DNA of 64,000 nucleotides from Uropetala carovei (Eukaryota > Arthropoda > Insecta > Odonata > Petaluridae). A model generated the notes under the pieces. That model ran no database searches. It saw only the letters and a list, made by a program, of their open reading frames with translations, and was not told where the DNA came from. Position numbers and translations under genes: made by a program. Location of the stretch: NCBI GenBank assembly GCA_036926305.1, contig JAXCHB010000129.1:6698001-6762000 (forward strand). Reading direction: 5' to 3'. This document shows positions 58,490-64,000 of the stretch, one piece after another (positions within the stretch are counted from its first letter, which is position 1; the number at the start of each line of letters is the position of its first letter).

Positions 58490-59640
58490 CCGAGACATTG
58501 TTTTTGGTGAGCATATAATTAATTAGCATAAAATCAAATAATTTTCAGTTGAAAATGAAAATGATTTCCAACTGAGATTCCATGATGTGTACTGTGGTGT
58601 CGTGGATTCAGCAGAAAAGTTGTCTTGGCAACTTAAGCAATGATTTAGACATGTTGACAGGCCTTAAGAGCAGTATTTTCGTCTCGAAGCGCATGATAAT
58701 TATATATATGGTGTATTTACGTGTGCATGTCACGGACTTTCAAGGTAAATTGCCAAGAAATTAAGTTATTTTTTTTTAAAGGGCACCGAGCATATAAAAG
58801 TCTATGGTGTAATTGCATAATCTCGTGAAATAGGTCAGATCTTGAATAGATTTAACAGTCACGGTCTATGTCGTTATGCATTATATATCAATTAAATTGC
58901 ATTCCTGCGCCCTATTCTCTTAACGGGCGATTAATCCACTTCACAGTTCGTTATTTACCGCCCTCCTCCACGGGTGCAGGGGAAAATCCGGTGGGATTAA
59001 ACTTAACCCGCATATATATATATATTCCGGCATTTCCCCTTATTAAAGTTGGCACGTTGCCTCGGAAACGCATTGTCCCGCCAGTGCGATATCTCTCGGC
59101 CGCCTTTTGTTGCTTTGAAATGTCAGGATGGCGTTTTATCTCTCTCCTACTGCCGCTCACTTAACGCAGCGTTCGCTCTCCTACCGTTCAACTTAAAAGT
59201 TTCCGCGATCGACCGATAGCATGTTATTCTAATTCGTTTCGATCGAGCCGTCAGCAACCTGTTGAGATACACGTGCGGTTGCTGACCCTTAAAAAGGTTA
59301 ACGAATCTGTTGCCATAATACCTCCGGAAAAATGTTTTTAAAAATTGTTTTGCATGCTGCCATCTAGTTTTCTTTGTGTGTAATATTGATACATCATTGC
59401 TCCTTCGTTGTAAAAGATATTTAAAGTAAATTACACGTTCCATGTTAGTTTCGCATCTTGACGTTAGGTGATCTCGGCGATTTGATTTTCGTCATATTAT
59501 TCTTTGGTGTGATATGTAGTTCATAATGAATATGCAGTTTACGCATCCTAAATACAAAGTTGTCGTCGTCGGTGGTTTATTCCAAAGAGAGCTATAGATC
59601 TCACCATGTGGCTAGGATGCAGTTGATAAGCTGCCTATCT
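58490..59640. other. No recognised gene
   Basis: Opposing frames at 58868-59164 (plus) and 58951-59160 (minus), and a basic 98-codon minus-strand frame at 59147-59443, have no domain I can name. Confidence 0.3.
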
Positions 59641-59649
59641 ACAATAGAT

Positions 59650-59700
59650 ATAAAAATATGTGCATTTAGGCTACAAACCAGCCGTCAACAGTGGCGATTC
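59650..59700 (-). repeat. Hammerhead-like hairpin motif, copy D
   Basis: The minus strand at 59665-59691 reads CTGTTGA, C, a perfect GGCT/AGCC stem, then TAAA. It faces copy E across a tRNA-like segment. Confidence 0.5.
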
Positions 59701-59734
59701 AACCATTTTAGATACTAAAATTCCTTTTTTTTAG

Positions 59735-59786
59735 GGTGCCTGCCCTGTAACCCAAAGGTCGCGTGTTCGAATCCCACTTCGGGATG
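59735..59786 (+). repeat. tRNA-like remnant with B-box
   Basis: GGTGCCTGCCCTGTAACCC, then AAGGTCGCGTGTTCGAATCC, resembles the 3' half of a tRNA with B-box; the 5' half and A-box are missing and the T-stem has mismatches. Probably a truncated SINE head. Confidence 0.45.
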
Positions 59787-59884
59787 TTGTGAGTCGTCTT
59801 GAGGTTTTTTCCTACCTGCAGACAAGGCTTTGGCTTTGCGGGGAAGGCATCATTTAAAAAAAATTTAATATACTTTCGATTAGT

Positions 59885-59945
59885 CACCATTGGTAACGGC
59901 TGCTTTGTAGCTGCAATATGCGAATCTGTTTTTCCTGCAATCGGT
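59885..59945 (+). repeat. Hammerhead-like hairpin motif, copy E (degenerate)
   Basis: At 59890-59916 the spacing is kept but the box is TTGGTAA; stem GGCT/AGCT, followed by GCAA. The downstream GCGAATCTGTTTTT matches the other copies. Confidence 0.4.
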
Positions 59946-59949
59946 GCCG

Positions 59950-61080
59950 CGTATTTTATCAAACTATCTCTTGAATAGGCACTTTGAAGTACACACACTC
60001 TATGAACGTAATTGAAACGCCATTTCTACGGCAACATTACGTGAGCGTAAAAGTTTTTAAAGATAAAGTACCTCTCAGGGAACATGTATTTAAAGAGTCC
60101 ATTTGTCCGGCGACTTAATGCCGCACTTAAGATATTTTTAATAGACCTACCATTCTCCAACGACGTTCTGTTACGGTGGTGCATTTGTCCTAAGATAAAC
60201 CACTTACGAATTTAGCGGAGGTGGGTGGGAGGGGGAAGGGGGACAATCCCAAGGACATCACGACTTGGGGTATCTTTTTTTCCTCCCACCATACCAATAT
60301 ATTTTTTCTCCCTCCGTCTTTTTTATTTTCGTTCGTTCACTACGTCCTCCTCCAATTACCGTTCCTTCCCCACATGATAAAAAATAAATGAAGTCACACT
60401 GACTTCCGCAATAGCTGTTATCTTACTCCATCTTCTTCTTCTTAACACCTTTCCCACGCCCCCTATCCTTCATATTTTCAACTAATCCCCATCTCAAACC
60501 AACCAATCTTGTTACTGTCCCCAATATTCCTTCTTCCAAAGAGTATCTCCTAGATACCTTTTACAGGGGATGAGTAAGAAGGAGAAGTTAAGGTATTTTT
60601 ACACATAAAGAAGGGTTTTTTTAAAAGTAGGGGATGGAGGTAAGCCCAGACATGGGTATTCCCTTGAACAGGAGATACAGAGAGAGAGGAGAGTCATGTA
60701 GCGTGGAAGAGGAGTGTGTCTTCTACTCCATTCCTCCCCCAAACTTCCCCCTTTTACTCGGCAACGGACTTCTCCCCCAACAACCAAAACCCTCCTTACG
60801 TTTTCGTACTGTGTGTGTGTGTGTGGAGGGATGGGTTGTTAAGCTGTTGGATCGAGGGAATGATTTGGAGGAGAGAGGGAGGGGGGGGAGGAAAGGATTT
60901 GGTAGGGGAAGGCGGGAGAATAAAGGGGGAGTAGTCGAGAGGTTTGGAAGGTTAAGTTGGTCTCTTTGGGTGCATTGCGGTCGTGGCTCAGGGTGTTGGC
61001 GCCAAGACGGAATTAGAACTGCGTGGGGATGGAGGGGGAGGGTGAAAAGGAGGAGTTACTCTCACTGGTTTTGCTTCACA
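59950..61080. other. No recognisable gene
   Basis: A purine-rich run at 60860-60930 precedes the CT block. The 303-codon frame from 60634 runs through the CT block and is compositional. Confidence 0.4.
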
Positions 61081-61084
61081 CAAC

Positions 61085-61425
61085 ATCTCTCTCTCACTCT
61101 CTTCTCTCCCTTTCTCCTCTCTTATTCTCTTTCTCTCTCTCCCTCTCACCTGTCGTCTCTCTTTCACCTTCCCTCTCTTTCTCCTTCCCTCTCTTTCTCC
61201 TCCCCTCTCTTTCTCCTCCCCTCTCTTTCTCCTCCCCTCTCTTTCTCCTTCCCTCTCTTTCTCCTTCCCTCTCTCCCCTTCCCTCTCTCCCCTTCCCTCT
61301 CTCCCCTTCCCTCTCTCCCTCTAATTCCCTCTCATTTTCTCTCTCCTTTCTCTCTTCTTTCTCTCTTTTTTCTCCTTTCTCTCTCTCCTTTATCTCTCTC
61401 TCTCTCCTTACCTCTCCTCTTCGCT
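61085..61425 (+). repeat. Polypyrimidine block
   Basis: C/T-rich with a short-period (TCTTTCTCCTTCCCTC)n-like structure between 61160 and 61320. Confidence 0.95.
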
Positions 61426-61742
61426 TTCGAATCCCCTCGAGGTCTTTGGGACCGTAGCAACAACACTTGCTTCGAACCGCCGAAACACGGCGGAACGGGG
61501 CGTGGTTTCCGCGGACTTTGGTCAGATTTACTCAACTCTCCGTGACGGAGGATTGTTTTTATTACGCTTCCTTCAAAAGTTTCCGACCGGACGTTCGTTT
61601 GGCGAAGGGGAAACCCGGCGAAAAAAAATTCCCCTTTCCGTAATAACAAAGAACGTTTTCCCGCGACGTTTACGAAGGAAGCTCGAAACGACGATGCTGC
61701 CGAATGTAAACTAGCGTATGAGCTAGTTTGTAGCAATTAGTC

Positions 61743-62057
61743 CAGGGGTCGGCAACCTGCGGCTCTTGAGCCGCAAGTGGCTCTTTAAGGACTTCCGTGC
61801 TGCTCCTGACAGCAGCTCTCCCTGGTAAGACCTCTTCTTAAATTATTTAAATAGAATTTGCAGAAAACTTAAAAGGTATGGACACATCACGCAGAATAAA
61901 CGTTTGTTTTACGGAGATAATAGGAAAAATTAATACGGCAAGGTTAAGGGTGGACGGCCTCGTGCAGAAACGTCAATGACTGCGGCTCTTCTTATGTTGC
62001 GTGTTATATATAATTTAAAAAGTGGCTCTTCTTAGGAAAAAAGATTGCCGACCTCTG
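61743..62057. mobile_element. hAT-type MITE (GGTCGGC family), copy 2
   Basis: Left end CAGGGGTCGGCAACCTGCGG, right end GATTGCCGACCTCTG. Flanking 8-mers AATTAGTC (61735-61742) and CGTTAGTC (62058-62065) match at six positions. GCGGCTCTT and GTGGCTCTT repeats lie inside both ends. 315 bp. Confidence 0.75.
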
Positions 62058-62059
62058 CG

Positions 62060-63800
62060 TTAGTCAGTAAAGCCGTCGGATTATTTTTATGCCGCCTTAC
62101 AGCTTTTCTGCCTTTTCTTTGGATCAGACTTGGTTATAATTGTTTCGCATTCAAAGCTTCTAAGATTCACTTACCTACTCCAGTGTTTGGGAGAAACTTA
62201 TTCTCACCGAGTGAAATGCTGCGTAAAATATCCTCTCGTGTGTATAATTAATCTATACTTGAATAACTCCAATAAGGTTTTATAATAAGTTATTGCTGAT
62301 TATTTTTATGCCAGGGATGCAACGCCGTACAGTAAAATTCCAATTATCCGTGTTAATTGAGGTGTGCAGTTATTGGGAAAACGCGGATAATATGTTGGAT
62401 TCATTTTTAAAGTTAAAAATTATTTAAATTACTTTTTAAATACTTTACAAATATATAAAATCAAGTTGCATGACGTAGTCATCTGAACGAATATTATGTC
62501 CACGAAGAAAAAGTTAACGCTATGTTAAATATCGCGATTCAAGCAAAATTCCGTATTAATGTTTATAGATTTAAATTCGCAGCTTTTGAATCAATTTAAA
62601 TTTGGAAGATCCACGAAAAATCATCAAAAAATTTTAAATTTTAATATTCCGCCATCTTTTAGCGTCGTTTTCTCAAGCGCATCTCTCGCACATGTTGGCT
62701 AAATAGATCTTTAAACGCTGGTCAGTCGTCGCCGCATCTGTCCCTCCTAAGAGCCAGGAGAAGAGGAAGTTGGTTGAATTATGCCTTAATTTCGTAATTT
62801 GTCTTGCGTAAAGATCCCCCAACCCTCTCAGGGGTATGTGTGAATTTATTGCTCCCTATGGTAAAAGGTAGAAAGGTATTGCGTCGCTTAATGGCGTTTC
62901 AGAATTGTTAAAAGCCCACGTTATGTGAGATTTGCATTGAGATTAAAAACGAGGTAATGGGACTGAATAAGTTTTCTAACTTTAGCTTTGGTATGGTATT
63001 TTTAAATGTAAACCATCAGTGTATATTACTCGCACGTAGCATATATGTATTTATTTCTAGTATTTGTGGTACAAAATGAGTATAAAATAACGAAAATTAA
63101 AAGAAAACTATACATGGTAATTATATGGAAAACGTTTAATTTCATAACATATTTATCGAAATTTGAACATGGTACAATGCGGACAAATGCCATTGGGTTT
63201 AAACGCCAGAGTAAAATTTTAAATACAAGTTTTGTAATATAATTTTACTTGCAAGTGTTGGATTTTGTTTGCGAAACTTTATTTTGGTGCATTTTATATT
63301 ATTAAAAGACTTGAGTTCTTTTAAAAAGTGACCTTACTTGAGTAATTTAAAACACCCACACACACATATATATATATAGGACACCGCACTACAGTAAACG
63401 TGTATCGGACGGAATAAACACGTATCATCGATACATCTCGATCGAGTGTTTTGATAAGGCCAAACCAAACACGTTAACCTCCAAGAGCTTCTAAAATCAC
63501 GGCGCTATTGTTCACAGCTCAGTAACTCTAAACCACGTCACCATCACAAAGTCCAACGTCTAGTTACGAACAATAGGGTCGCACTCCCACGGCGGACACG
63601 TGGGTTCGACCTACTTCCTTCAAGTTGTACTTCCTGGTTGAATAAGATGGATTTCGTATATAAACTTTTAAAGGTGGTAACAGATAACTTGCTCGTTTTT
63701 TTTTAGAGACTGCAGACTTTAACGTAAAAATTAATTGATTTTTTTTGTTTTTGTTTTAATTAAAATTGCCTTCGTATTACGCTATTGTAAATGTATGCAT
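62060..63800. other. No recognised gene; possible pogo-like end at 62328
   Basis: At 62326-62350, TA then CAGTAAAATTCCAATTATCC resembles a pogo/Tigger left end, but no right end was found. Short frames at 62045-62251 and 63045-63242 are unrecognised. Confidence 0.35.
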
Positions 63801-63822
63801 CTCTTTTATTTGCAGGTGAGTA
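63801..63822 (+). promoter_or_regulatory. Candidate ratchet (recursive) splice site
   Basis: CTCTTTTATTTGCAG is followed without gap by GTGAGTA: a good 3' splice site joined to a good 5' splice site at 63815/63816. This is the zero-length-exon arrangement used for recursive splicing in long introns of flies. A chance match is quite possible, since nothing else shows that the window is intronic. Confidence 0.3.
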
Positions 63823-64000
63823 CACCATGAAGGAGAGCGGCGATGTTTGGAGAACGCATAGTAATTTGTAGCTGCCTTGAAGGTCTCATTGCACGCCATA
63901 CTTCATGAGAAGGTGAACTCATTCAAGCGGCTTTTTACAGAGTACGAAGTTTTTTTTTACTTATATTCGAGGCGTAGATAATGTTTATCTTCCACGACGT

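Noticed and set aside
59147..59443. Basic 98-codon minus-strand frame
   Set aside because: No recognisable motif; length is within what chance gives in 64 kb.
60634..61545. 303-codon frame spanning purine-rich and pyrimidine-rich DNA
   Set aside because: Two-thirds is low complexity; the N-terminal part matches no domain and has no supporting context.

Overview
This window looks like non-coding DNA from an arthropod nuclear genome, probably an insect. I found no intact protein-coding gene. It is AT-rich with unsuppressed CpG, carries many (TA)n and (CT)n tracts, and is filled with short non-autonomous transposons. The recognisable coding or RNA relics are a broken mariner transposase, two 5S rRNA sequences and tRNA-like promoters of SINEs. 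The setting fits intergenic DNA or a long intron; a ratchet-type splice motif at 63815/63816 is compatible with an intron but does not prove it.

Layout. 1-5.4 kb: a SINE-like repeat and a 600-bp repeat with inverted ends, both with second copies near 31-32 kb. 5.5-6.9 kb: a large polypyrimidine block. 7.6-8.4 kb: (TA)n tracts around a Penelope-like fragment, then a hAT MITE. 10-12 kb: a hAT MITE and a second CT block. 14.6-16.3 kb: two copies of one repeat head to head, a 1.7-kb near-palindrome. 17-22 kb: CT blocks, LINE-like 3' ends, and a repeat with internal 144-bp tandem units. 22-28.7 kb: TIR and hAT elements. 29.4-30.5 kb: first copy of a 1-kb hAT-ended composite element carrying a 5S rRNA sequence. 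31-35.5 kb: second copies of earlier families, a 15-bp inverted repeat enclosing CCAAT boxes, and a CT block. 36-40.4 kb: a tRNA-like SINE head, nested repeats and a 116-bp direct duplication. 43-45 kb: a TA tract and an element with long inverted ends. 46-47 kb: a hAT element containing another repeat. 48.1-49.3 kb: a tRNA-derived SINE with 26-bp target duplications, split by a hAT element with perfect 8-bp duplications. 49.9-51.6 kb: a third copy of the 14.6-kb repeat, split by the second 5S composite. 52-59 kb: nested hAT elements, a pogo-like MITE, and a mariner relic split by a hAT element. 59.6-62 kb: an inverted pair of hammerhead-like motifs, a CT block and a hAT MITE.

The two most notable observations are (i) 5S rRNA carried between two related terminal modules inside a hAT-type element, with target-site duplications at both copies and a Pol III terminator after each 5S sequence; and (ii) a 27-30-nt motif in nine dispersed places, with a CTGANGA box, a short stem-loop and a GAAA-like box, resembling the hammerhead ribozyme core. 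A related motif sits in the Penelope-like fragment at 7.8 kb. All calls come from reading the sequence; no database search was made.
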